The notes under the pieces were generated by a model that did not search any database, was not told the DNA's origin, and was given only the letters and a program-made list of their open reading frames with translations. 60,000 nucleotides of DNA, taken from contig NC_087076.1 in the NCBI RefSeq assembly GCF_026151205.1, positions 16,341,919 through 16,401,918 on the forward strand, given 5' to 3'. How positions within the stretch are numbered: position 1 is the stretch's first letter; every line of letters begins with the position of its first letter. This document shows, in pieces, positions 47,201-57,630 of this stretch. The stretch is from Bolinopsis microptera. Taxonomy: Eukaryota > Ctenophora > Tentaculata > Lobata > Bolinopsidae. The translations under genes were made by a program, and so were the position numbers.

Positions 47201-47290
47201 CACCGGAGAAAGGAGTTACTATGTGGTGCAGGCCACTCCAACGACTAGGAGGAGACCTTTTCAAGTACAAGTAAGTACACGAGATATATA
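44279..47290 (+). mobile_element. LINE insertion (RTE-like) with perfect 15-bp TSD
   Basis: TACACGAGATATATA stands at 44279-44293 and 47276-47290. The insert of about 2.98 kb begins within the endonuclease coding region, so it is slightly 5'-truncated. It ends 27 bases after the stop with a short AAGTACAAGTAAG tail rather than poly(A). Identical target duplications mean the insertion is recent. It sits between sulfotransferase copies A and B on the same strand. Confidence 0.93.
44311..47248 (+). pseudogene. LINE endonuclease-reverse transcriptase, one frameshift
   Basis: The endonuclease starts in one frame (LLGITETHMPG, to a stop at 44511). It continues in another frame that stays open for 929 codons to 47248. 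The switch falls at about 44490-44510, a one-base indel. The rest looks intact: GDLNAKV, VNQIDHICI and GSDHYLV (endonuclease); KSPGVDGITNEQLK, INFVDFKAAFDSID, GTGQGDIQGPPLFN, DYADDMAML, GLKINAGKTQSM and FTYLGAII (reverse transcriptase blocks). The C-terminal region has LRWFGHVVRMPEER and GRPRKNW. All catalytic residues I can identify are present. Only the frameshift and the missing N-terminus inactivate it. Confidence 0.92.
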
Positions 47291-48111
47291 AGTTAACACG
47301 AAAAAACGAAGACCAATCGTATGAAATTGAGCATTTACATTGCGCATTCATGATGAAGAAGTGATTTGGTTCATGTAATTATGTTCTTCTTTTCAATTTT
47401 GAATCTCAATTGTGAGAACGTAACTGTAAGATAGATGTCGAGTATACTAACTTGCTCGATGAGGTTGCTACGTATTAAAGTATTAAGCACCACGTGTTAT
47501 AACAATGTGAACAAACCACTCGCCTTTGTTTTCCAGATCATGTGTGAACTGTGAGATATGATACATTAACATCGGGAACATATTTTCATCAATTGGTTCC
47601 TGATGGTTTTGAGTATATTGAATTTTAACCGAAGACCTAATTTTGTGTTGCCTGGTCGGGTAGGAGTGCAATCATCGGTATTCGACACAGTCTGACATTG
47701 GAGGTGACAACATTCCTGCCCTCGACATTCGGCACGTAAGAGTGGAGTAGTAATTCCTCATACAACACTCTCATTTTTGTGGCAATCATACATTATTGAA
47801 TTCACGAGAAAACATCCAGATTCCAGAACCAATCAATATACATTTTTCAGAAGGTAGAACTACATCACAAAATATTCTGAAAGGCGGATGTTTCGATGTA
47901 AACCAAATGTTAAGCATACTTGCTCGATGAGGTTGGCTCATACTGAACACCACATTTAATTTACCTAACCTACTCGCCTTTTGTTCTCAAGCTCACAATA
48001 CATTAACAACACAATACATTAACATTGGGCACCCTGGGAAGCTTGTTTAGTTCAACAGTTTTCTGTTCAGTTTGTTTTGTGCCTTGCTTTTCATCCGCAA
48101 TTTTATTGGAT
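47291..48111 (+). promoter_or_regulatory. two successive leader copies before sulfotransferase copy B
   Basis: Leader-like sequence occurs twice: about 47440-47640 (ACTTGCTCGATGAGGTTGC, GCCTTTGTTTTCCAG, ATACATTAACATcGGGaAC) and about 47905-48111 (ACTTGCTCGATGAGGTTGG, TTGTTCTCAAGCTCACAATA, CATTAACATTGGGCACC). The repeated TTTGTTTTCCAG looks like a splice acceptor, so a 5' UTR exon and intron are plausible. Which leader drives copy B is unknown. Confidence 0.5.
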
Positions 48112-49395
48112 ATGAAGTCAGAAGCTTGGCGACTGATAGCTGCTTTCATCACTGGATGTCTTTGGTTTTCAATCCTTTCTTTTTGCCTTCACCAACCTAC
48201 TAAACACTCTGGTGAGGTGAAATATTCCAGCAAATTAATAGATGTTGAGACTACAACTCAGAGTATAGCATCTAGTGTACCCCATCGACCGTCTCAAGAT
48301 CCCGCATTTAATCTCAAACTTAATCCAAACAAGAAGTTCATTATTATAGTGGCAGCCTTTCGAAGTGGGTCAACGTTTTTAGGAAACCTGTTCGACAGTA
48401 ATCCTACGATGCAATACTTGTTCGAGCCGTTTCACAATGCTCATGTCCGGAACCTCCGTAGAGACAAGTATCTGCTCGGAGCAAGACCTGACCACACGGA
48501 GAGTGACTTGAGGATGTTGTATCTCCAGCAGATGTTACACAACTGTACCATCTACCCCACTCCTTTCCCCGAAAAATATGCTTGGTGTGGTTCGAAAGAG
48601 GAGAATTTACTTCGCTTCAATTCGACTGAGTGCGGAGGAAGAAAGCTACCTGGATCACACCAAGAGATCTGTAGATATCGGGACACTACCGTGATCAAGG
48701 TTATAAGACTAGCGGATCTGTCTGATATCCTGAAAATAGCCCAGATAAGATCAGCGAATGTTAAAATCATCCAGCTCCTAAGACACCCTGTGGCCCTGAT
48801 GATGTCTAGACGGACTGGTGGTAAGTTCTTTATGTGGGACATCAGGACTAAGGTTGAGCCCGAACTTCTCGTGGGTGGGGACATCGATCAAAGGCGGATT
48901 AAAATTGCTTGGGAGGCGTTCAACTACTGTAACAACCATTTGAAGGCTATGGAACTGGTTGAAAGTGATCCTTGGCTGAAAGACAGATACTTGAGAGTCA
49001 CTCATCATGGAATGTCACTAAAACCTCTCGAAACTGCAGAGAAGGTTTACTCATTTATAGGGGCTACTCTAACCGATGATATTAAAGAGTACATTCGAGA
49101 TATAACCGAGGCCAAATCAGAGGGTTTTAAAAATGCACCTAAAATGGCTTTAAATGTGTATAGGAATTCTACGGACATTGTAACAAAATGGAAGAAACTG
49201 GTCTCGGCCACAGTTAAATATTGGGACGTTTTCTCCATTGAAGCTCAATGTAAACGGATGTTTAAACCGTTGATTGATGAATTTTCTGTTGACACAATAC
49301 CAGACTTACAGCTGTTGAAAATAAACTCTGCATTAGATGAGTTATATGATCAGATTGAAGAAACTGATGAACCTATTTCCATTGATGACGATTGA
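48112..49395 (+). CDS. Golgi carbohydrate sulfotransferase, copy B (CHST1/3/6-like)
   Basis: 427 residues from the ATG at 48112, which is the MKSE start shared with the other copies. The frame stays open 29 codons further upstream, but that part is leader sequence. The enzyme is a type II Golgi membrane protein using PAPS. The anchor is at about 8-28; the phosphosulfate loop FRSGSTFLGNLF and the 3' site QLLRHPVALMMSRR are intact. It is the B-type variant in the middle (KEENLLRFNSTECGGRKL, then SHQEICRY). It has a longer variable segment after the 3' site (EPELLVGGDIDQRR) and an acidic tail EETDEPISIDDD. AATAAA occurs right after the stop (about 49400). Large blocks are nearly identical at DNA level to copies A and D. 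Confidence 0.9.
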   Translation: MKSEAWRLIAAFITGCLWFSILSFCLHQPTKHSGEVKYSSKLIDVETTTQSIASSVPHRPSQDPAFNLKLNPNKKFIIIVAAFRSGSTFLGNLFDSNPTMQYLFEPFHNAHVRNLRRDKYLLGARPDHTESDLRMLYLQQMLHNCTIYPTPFPEKYAWCGSKEENLLRFNSTECGGRKLPGSHQEICRYRDTTVIKVIRLADLSDILKIAQIRSANVKIIQLLRHPVALMMSRRTGGKFFMWDIRTKVEPELLVGGDIDQRRIKIAWEAFNYCNNHLKAMELVESDPWLKDRYLRVTHHGMSLKPLETAEKVYSFIGATLTDDIKEYIRDITEAKSEGFKNAPKMALNVYRNSTDIVTKWKKLVSATVKYWDVFSIEAQCKRMFKPLIDEFSVDTIPDLQLLKINSALDELYDQIEETDEPISIDDD

Positions 49396-49914
49396 TAAAT
49401 AAATGACATGATTACATGTATTATTTGATATTGAATTAGCTCATTACATTATTGTTTCACATACTGATTTATTTCCCTCTTCCATGCAACACTGTTATAC
49501 GAATAATGTAAGGTCCTTTATCAGATAATGCGTTTTTTCCGAAATAATAAACTTGAGACTTCACCTTTTGAATGTAATGAATGATCACAGATAACATAAT
49601 ATGTGAGATTATTACACGAATAAGAGTGAGCCATCATAAATATTTTCACTACAGTACCTTAAGCAAAAATCTTTATTTTTATTTTATTTGAATTAGATTC
49701 GAAAAGTTTTAAAACTGGCACTTTAATTCTCAATAGCGTAGGATAATATTTTTTAGGGGTTGACATATTACGTAAGCGAAATTTCGGCCGTTTTAGACCC
49801 CCTCCCGCATATTCATAATATTTATATTTAAATTAATATCATTGAACTGGAGTAAACTAGTACTAATAATTTCAAATATAAGGTGCGACTGTCAAAATTG
49901 AATAAGATCTTAAG
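49396..49914. other. intergenic, no gene
   Basis: AT-rich 3' flank of copy B. About 49754-49812 has GGGGTTGACATATTACGTAAG and a later CCCCCT that resemble a decayed MITE end, but termini are not paired convincingly. Confidence 0.4.
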
Positions 49915-50153
49915 CCAGAGGTATACTTGCTCGATGAGGTTGCTACGTGTTCAACACCACGTCATTTAATGTATCTAACCCGCTTGCCTTTGTTTTCCAG
50001 CTCATAATAGATTAACACCTTAGCACCTTGGAAGACGGATCTCATTGAGTAATTACGTAGGTTGGGTTAATATCGTGTAGATTATTGATACCAATTCCAT
50101 TGTTTTTCATCTGGAGGATATGAAGTCAGAAGCTTGGCGACGGATAGCTGCTT
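49915..50153 (+). pseudogene. sulfotransferase leader plus first 12 codons, then lost
   Basis: Leader sequence (ACTTGCTCGATGAGGTTGCT, GCCTTTGTTTTCCAGCTCA, TTATTGATACCAATTCCATT) runs into ATG at 50120 and MKSEAWRRIAA. Similarity to copy B ends abruptly at about 50153 and foreign sequence follows. The coding body is missing, so this is a fragment left by a break or partial duplication. Confidence 0.8.
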
Positions 50154-50562
50154 ATGAGCGTTACCGTACCCAAATACAAAATGATACCGATAATGAAATT
50201 AATAAAATTGTAATGATTTTAGGTTTATTACATTAATCACATTTTTTAGAATCTTCTTTAGGTTGCTGTCGGGCTGATACCAAGTGTACCTCAAGTTAAG
50301 AGTGGTAAGTACTGTGGCAAACTTTGGGGAAAAAAGAGATCAAATCATGTCATCCGATCATTGACAATTAATTGGTGATGTGATCCATGGATAGAATTTC
50401 ATTGACCTAGAAATGGGCTAAATCTAGGGTCGAATCTGAACATGACAACTTTTATCTGTACATAGTAGCTACAGACTTAGAAGTAAACACGATATCTATG
50501 CTCGATTCTTGTATCTCATAAGGGAACCTTTGCTAAAGGTATTATATATCAGGGACAAAAGG

Positions 50563-50777
50563 ATTTCGCGGCATGTACGAAACCGCGAAATTTCCAATTC
50601 TCCGCGACAAATCGCGATTTTTTACGTTTTCCGCGACAGATCGCGAAATTTCCCATTCTCCGCGACAAATCGCGATTTTTTCAGTCCTCCGCGAAAAATT
50701 GCGCATTTTCCTTTAAATCTGAGGACCAAATTTGCACATTTTCCTTTAAATCTGAGGACCAAGTTTGCGTATTTTCC
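50563..50777. repeat. two adjoining short tandem repeats (CCGCGACAAATCGCGA type and 33-bp type)
   Basis: About four units of roughly 38 bp carrying the palindromic TCCGCGACAAATCGCGA (50563-50712) are followed by 2.3 units of 33 bp (GCACATTTTCCTTTAAATCT, then GAGGACCAAATTT; 50701-50777). They lie just outside the left TIR of the large element that follows. Confidence 0.8.
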
Positions 50778-50788
50778 ATGCGGGCGGA

Positions 50789-53166
50789 TATATGGACACG
50801 TTCATTGAAGTTTGAGGATATTGGTAAATTTCTAAAATAGCGTTTTCGACGATAGTGGCTTAATTTTAGCATCTATTAATTTAGCGTGTTCATAAGTTCT
50901 GAACATTAGCCACGTGACCCATACTCCCATATGCACTGCTCAGAAATAAAATGTATTGCTTTTAGGCACTATAATGTAAAAAATGTCACATTTTTGTGAC
51001 ATTGTTCACCATAGCTGCCCAATTATCATTCCTTGGTCTGAAATATAGTAGATTAGGTCAATCTAACAATTATGATACAACATTGGTTAAAGGGCACGGA
51101 TCGAACGGCTTTAAGGCAATATTTCGTAAACTTTGTCACACTCAGAATACGAGACCTCTTTTCTACTGTGAGGTGTCCTCAAAACCCTTTCAACTCATTA
51201 TTTGATGGTTCTTCTGCCAATCATAGCCCTAAAATATGTTGTTTTGAAAAGTTAGCTAATACATGCACTTGGTTATTGGGAAATGATGTAAATTCTGTCA
51301 CATTACATGGAATTTGAAATTCTGGGTGAATTTCCGAAATCATTTATATCTGATTTTGGTTTGGAAGGCGGGGAAAACTCTATATATGGACGATACACGG
51401 ATACAGTTGGTTCAAGTATAGGGCAGTTGATGTAAACATCGTCACAAAATGATACGACATCGTAAATAGGTTACATTTTGCGGGGAAAATCTATATAAGG
51501 ACGATACACGGATACAGTTTATTCAAGTATAGGGCAGTTGTTGTAAACATCGTCACAAAATGATACGACATCGTAAATAGGTTACATTTTGCGGGAAAAC
51601 TCTATATAAGGACGATACACGGATACAGTTGATTCAAGTATAGGGCAGTTGATATAAACATCGTCACAAAATGATACGACATCGTAAATAAGTTAAATTT
51701 TGCGGTAAAACTCTATATAAGGACGATACACGGATACAGTTGATTCAAGTATAGGGCAGTTGATGTAAACATCGTCACAAAATGATAAGACATCATAAAT
51801 AGGTTAAATTTGGAAACAATGATTATAGAATGAAATAGTCTGTGATTAACATATTACATACATTATAAAATGGGCAGGCGTTTTTATATTTCCTGTATCT
51901 CTGTATTAATCATTTCGGACTGTAATTAGGACTGTTCACGTGAAAGAAATTGTATCTAAATTTTACAATGACGTACTCGTATGTGACGAAATTTACATTT
52001 CTTGACACTATTTTGAAGAACCATACCTCGGTTAGAATTCAATGTTCTTCCAGGAATTATTGGTTGGTTATTGTTTAGCAAAATAGAACTCAAGTTTAAC
52101 AATGCTGAGTTTAATTTTACTAAGTTATTGAAATGTGACGAAATTCACTTTTCCTGCCCCAACAGTATAATTTCAATGTGATGAAAAATGGGCATGGGTT
52201 TCTATATTTCCTGTATAAATCCATTCTAGCTATAATAAGGGCAGTTGATATGAAAGAAAATCTATCTAACTAATGCTATGGCTGATGTGACGAAATTTAC
52301 ATTTCTTGCCCCTATTTTGAAGAATCATACCTCAATTAGTATGTAATGTTACTTTATCACCATCACTTTGTCGATAAATTAGTTATTTTGCCAACACGGA
52401 GCAAATAAAGTTATAATATTTTTTTGTGACGAAATTTACAAATTTTTACCCTGTTCAGTTGTCGAAATTTTGCCAATGTTAACATATCACTGCCATATAA
52501 TAATTTATATGACCGGCCTATGGTTGAAATATTGTTAATTGATCCATAGTACGTAATATAGGGTGTTTAAGTTGGTATACGTATATTTACTCAATTTCAC
52601 ACATGTTGAGATATCATACAAATTTATGTGACTAAATTTACCTATTTCTGCCTTCTGTATTTGTATTTGCCTATAACAATGAATTATGTGAACAATTCCA
52701 AACACATTCAGCTCACAAAATAATGCTAGACTATTCGGCATTTCTTGTCAGGATGTCATAAACATCCCTCATATAAATTTCTTAAATGTGTGACGGAGTT
52801 TACATGGTGCTACCATTTAACGAAAAAAGTCGCTAAATATGTAGATAATAGTCATATGCAACTATCCTATAAATTTGAAATTCGAAAATTTGGTCAAACA
52901 CGGCAACAAGGGGTCCATATAAACTCTGTCACGTTTTTATAGTGTGACAAAGTTTACAACTCACTGCCGGCCGCATTTAAGCGATATCTTATCGTCTGAT
53001 AAAGATATCGTTATGCGACAAAGTTTATCTAGAGGATGAAACGATTATCCTAACCATTGAGGGTTTATATAGTTTTATAGTGTGACACATTTTACATCAT
53101 CGTGCCATTTAGTAGGGTCACTAATATTTACCAATATCCTCAAACTTCAATGAACGTGTCCATATA
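50789..53166. mobile_element. 2.38-kb element with perfect 41-bp TIRs and polarised motif array
   Basis: 50789-50829 and 53126-53166 are perfect reverse complements over 41 bp (starting TATATGGACACGTTCATTGA). The motif TGTGACgAAaTTTACA occurs inverted in the left half at about 50975, 51125, 51288, 51431, 51542, 51653 and 51763. It occurs upright in the right half at about 51981, 52133, 52285, 52425, 52627, 52788, 52942, 53013 and 53080. TA can be read as target site on both sides. No transposase frame is present. It separates sulfotransferase fragment C from copy D. Confidence 0.8.
51368..51815. repeat. four 111-bp tandem repeats inside the 41-bp-TIR element
   Basis: ACGATACACGGATACAGTT recurs at about 51390, 51501, 51612 and 51723, exactly 111 bp apart. 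Each unit holds one inverted copy of the element's core motif (TGTAAACATCGTCACA). High identity suggests recent amplification within the element. Confidence 0.93.
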
Positions 53167-53204
53167 CTAGTGGTCAGATCACTTGGCTCCCCCAAGTCTG
53201 CCAG

Positions 53205-53481
53205 CAGGTGTTTCGACGTAAGCTGAGGGTTAAGCATACTTGTTTGATGAGGCTGTTAGTTGCCACATTCTAAACATTATTTCGAATGTAGCTCACCCGC
53301 TTGCCTTTGTTTTCAAGCACACAATACATCATCATTGCTGAATAGGGTAAGTGCTTTAACAAATCTGTTTCGTTCGAAATTCCCTAGGTTTAGGTTTCCT
53401 TAAGCTTTACCAAAGTTTGGGTTGTATTGATATTGTATCGGTGTATTGATACTAATTTCATTACTTATCCAGAATCTGAAT
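53205..53481 (+). promoter_or_regulatory. conserved leader of sulfotransferase copy D
   Basis: It carries the array-wide leader words: ACTTGTTTGATGAGGCTG, CCGCTTGCCTTTGTTTTC, ACAATACATcATCATTG, and GTATTGATACtAATTtCATT just before the gene. In this copy the acceptor-like CAG after TTTGTTTTC is altered to AAG. Conservation of non-coding sequence across copies suggests it was duplicated together with the coding part and may contain the promoter or a 5' UTR exon. Confidence 0.5.
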
Positions 53482-54735
53482 ATGAAGTCAGAAGGTTTGC
53501 GCCTGATAGCTGCATTTCTTGCAGGGTTTCTTTTAGTTCCGCTCCTTTTTCTTTTCTTTGTACAATCTTCAAAAGAGGCAGACACAGAAGAACATGCCAA
53601 TGGAATCTACAACCCGCCCCAAGATCAAGCGTTTAATCTCAAACTCAACCCAAACAAGAAGTTCATAATCGTATTGGCAGCATTTCGGAGTGGGTCTACG
53701 TTTTTAGGAAATCTGTTCGACAGTAATCCTACGTTGCATTACATGTTTGAGCCGTTTCACAGTGCTCATATCCGGAACCTTCGTACCAGAGGTGCTCTAT
53801 TCGGAGTGAGACCTGACCACACGGAGAGTGACTTGAGGATGTTGTATCTCCAGCAGATGTTACACAACTGTACCATCTACCTCACTCCATTTCCTGAAAA
53901 GCACCAGTGGTGTGGTACCGAAGAGGAACATCTACATCGCTTCAATTCGACAGAGTGCGTGAGGAAGATGTGGAAGAACGGAGTGTCACAACAAGAGATC
54001 TGTAGATACCGGAACACTACCGTGATCAAGGTTATAAGACTAGAGGATCTGTCTGATATCCTGAAAATAGCCCAGATAAGATCAGCGAATATCCAGATTA
54101 TCCAGCTCCTAAGACACCCTGTGCCTTTGATGATGTCTCGACGTACTGGAGGCAAAGCTTTTATGTGGGACGACAGAACTAAAGTCGAACCCGATACTAA
54201 TAATGGTAGCGACATCACTCACAGGCGAACCAAAATAGCATGGGAATCGTTTAACTACTGTAACAACCACTTGAAGGCTATGGAGCTGGTTGAAAATGAT
54301 CCTTGGCTGAAAGACAGATACTTGAGAGTCACTCATCATGAAATGTCACTTAAACCTCTCGAAACTGCAGAGAAGGTTTACTCATTTATTGGGGCTACTC
54401 TAACCGATGGTATTAAAGAGTACATTCGAAATATAACTGAAGCCGAATCAGAAGGGTTTAGAAATGCGCCTACACATGCTTTAAATGTGTACAGGAATTC
54501 TACGGATATTGCCACAAAATGGAAGGAATTGGTCTCGGCAACGGTTAAATATCGGGACGTTTTCACCATTGAAGCTCAGTGTAAACGGATGTTTAAACCA
54601 TTGATACATGAATTTTCTGTTGACACAATACCTGACTTACAGCTGATGAAAATAAACTCAGCATTAGATGTGTTATATGACGAAATTGATTTTGAAGAAT
54701 CTGATGAACCAGCTATTTCCATAGATGACAATTGA
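53482..54735 (+). CDS. Golgi carbohydrate sulfotransferase, copy D (CHST1/3/6-like)
   Basis: 417 residues from the conserved MKSE start at 53482. A frame open 12 codons upstream is leader. It has a type II anchor at about 8-28 (LIAAFLAGFLLVPLLFLFFV) and a shorter stem than copies A and B. The phosphosulfate loop is FRSGSTFLGNLF and the 3' site QLLRHPVPLMMSRR, with Ala to Pro compared with copies A and B. The middle is A-type (EEEHLHRFNSTECVRKMWK, GVSQQEICRY). The tail is acidic (EESDEPAISIDDN). All visible catalytic elements are present, so it is probably functional. The changed stem and the variable TNNGSDITHRR segment may alter location or acceptor choice. Confidence 0.9.
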   Translation: MKSEGLRLIAAFLAGFLLVPLLFLFFVQSSKEADTEEHANGIYNPPQDQAFNLKLNPNKKFIIVLAAFRSGSTFLGNLFDSNPTLHYMFEPFHSAHIRNLRTRGALFGVRPDHTESDLRMLYLQQMLHNCTIYLTPFPEKHQWCGTEEEHLHRFNSTECVRKMWKNGVSQQEICRYRNTTVIKVIRLEDLSDILKIAQIRSANIQIIQLLRHPVPLMMSRRTGGKAFMWDDRTKVEPDTNNGSDITHRRTKIAWESFNYCNNHLKAMELVENDPWLKDRYLRVTHHEMSLKPLETAEKVYSFIGATLTDGIKEYIRNITEAESEGFRNAPTHALNVYRNSTDIATKWKELVSATVKYRDVFTIEAQCKRMFKPLIHEFSVDTIPDLQLMKINSALDVLYDEIDFEESDEPAISIDDN

Positions 54736-54983
54736 AAAAGCACTCATATCAGCACTGACTGCATGGAGTTATCAGCTTTAAATAATTAAATGTGTGATTA
54801 TTTGCTCATCATTATTTATTGTTTACTATCATACGACATTGATTTTAATTTTAAGTGATGCATAGCCTGGCCAATGACAGTGATGTTAAATATTCTCAAA
54901 CATGTAATACGTGGAAAATACTTGTAACATAATTTCACAAAATTTGCCGCATTTTAGAACGAATACTACTACTAGGATTCGAT
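54736..54983. other. 3' flank of copy D
   Basis: AT-rich. A CCTGGCCAATaaCA word shared with the flank of pseudogene E (about 57711) shows that the duplication unit included the 3' flank. Confidence 0.4.
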
Positions 54984-55160
54984 TCTATGTGTGACAAAGT
55001 TTACCAAATCTTGCGTTATAACCGTTACTGTTAGATCCCTGCCATTTTAAAGCAATGAAGTTCTTTGATTGTTAGATTGACCTAATCTCCTGCATTTTAA
55101 ACTAAAGAATACTAATTGGGCAGTTATAATTAACGAAGTCACAAAAATGTGACATTTCTA
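54984..55160 (-). repeat. solo fragment of the 41-bp-TIR element family
   Basis: Read in reverse, about 55070-55160 matches the left part of the large element at about 50985-51080: AAATGTCACATTTTTGTGAC, then ACTGCCCAATTA, then GATTAGGTCAATCTAACAA. A core motif GTGTGACAAAGTTTACC lies at 54989. It shows the family is present in more than one copy. Confidence 0.7.
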
Positions 55161-55489
55161 ACATCTCAATGCTTAATAACAATACATTTTCTTTCTGTAA
55201 AATATTGTAAATACAGACGTATCTGTATTTCAATTCTGAACAGGCCAGAGAGCGGAATTTTGATACTGTTCAACAATAATGTCAAAGAAAAAGTTATATA
55301 TTTGCGGTATTTGGGTATTTTAAAAAAACATTTAAGTTTCTAAAGTCCTTTCTGCATAGTTTTTAATATTACCACTTGTTTTGAACGAACGGAAATTCAT
55401 GCCTGTCCGCAATAAAATGATTAAATCGGCGAAGTTGGAATTGGCAAACTCCGTCCAAACGTTGATCTACTCTGAGACCGAGTCCATCC

Positions 55490-55700
55490 TGAATTCGCTC
55501 GCCTAGTTGCTTAGTTGCGTACCAACATTACATCTTTCATATAGCATATCATTGCTGCTCATCCCTTTTGGCCACTTGATATTCAAGATTGTCCTTAGGT
55601 GTCGACGATGAAGTGTATCAATTTTGTCCATGGTAGCTTTTTTAGGACTCCGACTGTTCGAGTTTTAAAGTAGCACGGATACCACTTGGGCATCATAATG
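55490..55700 (-). pseudogene. decayed LINE C-terminal fragment
   Basis: The minus strand reads KATMDKIDTLHRRHLRTILN, then IKWPKGMSSNDMLYERCNVG. This is the post-RT region of non-LTR elements (compare MKRFEVFHHRCLRRILKIKW in the element at 46845). An upstream segment in a shifted frame recalls the VLLYGSE..WSL block. It carries stops and frame changes and has no boundaries I can define. Confidence 0.7.
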
Positions 55701-56224
55701 CCTCAGTTTTCTTCCAAGGGATATCTTGTTTCCGGATAGCTACACTTTCTCAAACTTTTAAAAGCTAGGGCAGCTAATATTCTTTTCCTTTGAATGTCCA
55801 GTATAAAGAAGATACCCCTGGTCTCTTCGTTCATAAAATCATTATTTAATGCTAATGATAATATAAAACGAAAGAAAATCTTAAATTATCTACGTTTAAT
55901 TCCAGACTTTGAAGATTTGAGGGCCATTGCTCTTGGTATAGTTACATTGAAGTTATAAATCATCCAGTGCTAAATTTATTTGTAAAAGCTTTGAATTGGG
56001 TACTACAACAGATACATTTTCGCTGTTTTGAAAATATATTTTGTAAATCGATTTAAATTAAAAATTTTAAATCCTCAATATAACGTCGTGTAATTAAAGC
56101 ATGCTGTGTTGTAATGGACGATTTAAATGATGAATATTTATTAAAATATTCAAACGCACCCTGGACTCATAATATAGAGGAAAGAGAGCGAAATTTCGAA
56201 ATAAAAGCTTAAATTTTCAAAACA
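55701..56224. other. intergenic, nothing recognised
   Basis: AT-rich spacer before the leader of pseudogene E, whose first recognisable leader words appear at about 56230. Confidence 0.4.
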
Positions 56225-56429
56225 TCGACTCGTTAAACTTACACTCTCACCGCATCTGATGTGTGTAACCCGCTTTGTATTGTTAATGAACAATACGCTA
56301 ACCGCTAACGTTGGATAGTAGCACCCTGATAATCTGCTTAGTTTCTGAGTTGCATAGTTTGTATCCGGTTTAGACAATTATTGATACATTGATATATTTT
56401 GTTGTGTTCGTTGGGAACTTCCATCAGAT

Positions 56430-57630
56430 ATGAAAACAGGAGACGTGCGACTGATAAATGCTTTTCTTACTGGTTGTGTTTTAGTTATACTGCTTTTCTT
56501 TTCCTTCATACAACCTACAAAAGACTCTATCGAAGGGGAACATGCCGATGGAATCTACAACCCGCACCAAGATCCTGCTTTTAATCTCAAACTCAACCCA
56601 AACAAGAAGTTCATAATCGTATTGGCAGCATTTCGGAGTGGGTCTACGTTTTTAGGAAATCTGTTCGACAGTAATCCTACGTTGCAGTACATGTTTGAGC
56701 CGTTTCACAGTTCTTATATCCGGAACCTCCGTAGAGACAGGTATCTGCTCGGAGCAAGATCTGACCACACGGAGAGTGACTTGAGGATGTTGTATCTCCA
56801 GCAGATGTTACACAACTGTACAGTCTACCCCACTTTTTTCACCGAAAAATATGCCTATTGTGGTACCAAAGAGGAGAATTTACTTCGCTTCAACTCGACT
56901 GAGTGCGAAGGAAGAAAGATACCCAGATCACACCAAGAGATCTGTAGATACCGGAACACTACCGTGATCAAGGTTATAAGACTAGAGGATCTGTCTGATA
57001 TCCTGAAAATAGCCCAGATAAGATCAGCGAATGTTAAAATCATCCAGCTCCTAAGACACCCTGTGGGACATCAGGACTAAGCTCATGAACAGTAAGAACG
57101 AGATCACGGAGAGAAGGACTAAAATGGCCTGGGAAGCGTTTAACTACTGTAACAACCATTTGAAGGCTATGGAACTGGTTGAAAGTGATCCTTGGCTGAA
57201 AGACAGATACTTGAGAGTCACTCATCATGGAATGTCACTTAAACCTCTCGAAGCTGCAGAGAAGGTTTATTCATTTATAGGGGCTACTCTAACCGATGAT
57301 ATTAAAGATTACATTCGAGATATAACCGAGGCCAAATCAGAGGGTTTTAAAAATGCACCTAAAGAGGCTTTAAATGTGTACAGGAATTCTACGGACATTG
57401 TAACTAAATGGAAGAAACTGGTCTCGGCCACAGTTAAATATTGGGACGTTTTCTCCATTGAAGCTCAATGTAAACGGATGTTTAAACCGTTGATTGATGA
57501 ATTTTCTGTTGACACAATACCAGACTTACAGCTGTTGAAAATAAACTCCGCATTAGATGAGTTATATGATCAGATTGAAGAAACTGATGAACCTATTTCC
57601 ATAACCATGATAAATGAATTTAATGGATGA
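56430..57630 (+). pseudogene. sulfotransferase copy E, broken by a 44-bp deletion
   Basis: The frame opens at 56430 (MKTGDVRLINAFLTG) and reads through the phosphosulfate loop to LLRHPVG, then stops at 57080. The remainder (to 57630) is open in another frame. Compared with copy B, 44 bp are missing after CTGTGG at 57061-57066. They would encode the MMSRR part of the 3'-phosphate site. The deletion is bounded by GTGG in copy B, so it looks microhomology-mediated. Without the lost segment PAPS binding should fail even if the frame were bypassed. The 5' third resembles copy D, while the middle and the 3' end are almost identical to copy B. Confidence 0.9.

Noticed and set aside
48025-48111. Upstream start for sulfotransferase copy B (adds 29 residues)
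   Set aside because: The added part is leader sequence shared with other copies. The MKSE start is conserved across the array.
49741-49815. Possible second MITE (GGGGTTGACATATTACGTAAG)
   Set aside because: Resembles such ends, but no matching opposite terminus or target duplication could be defined.
51368-51815. CRISPR-like regular repeats
   Set aside because: Units are contiguous tandem repeats with no variable spacers, in a eukaryotic genome.
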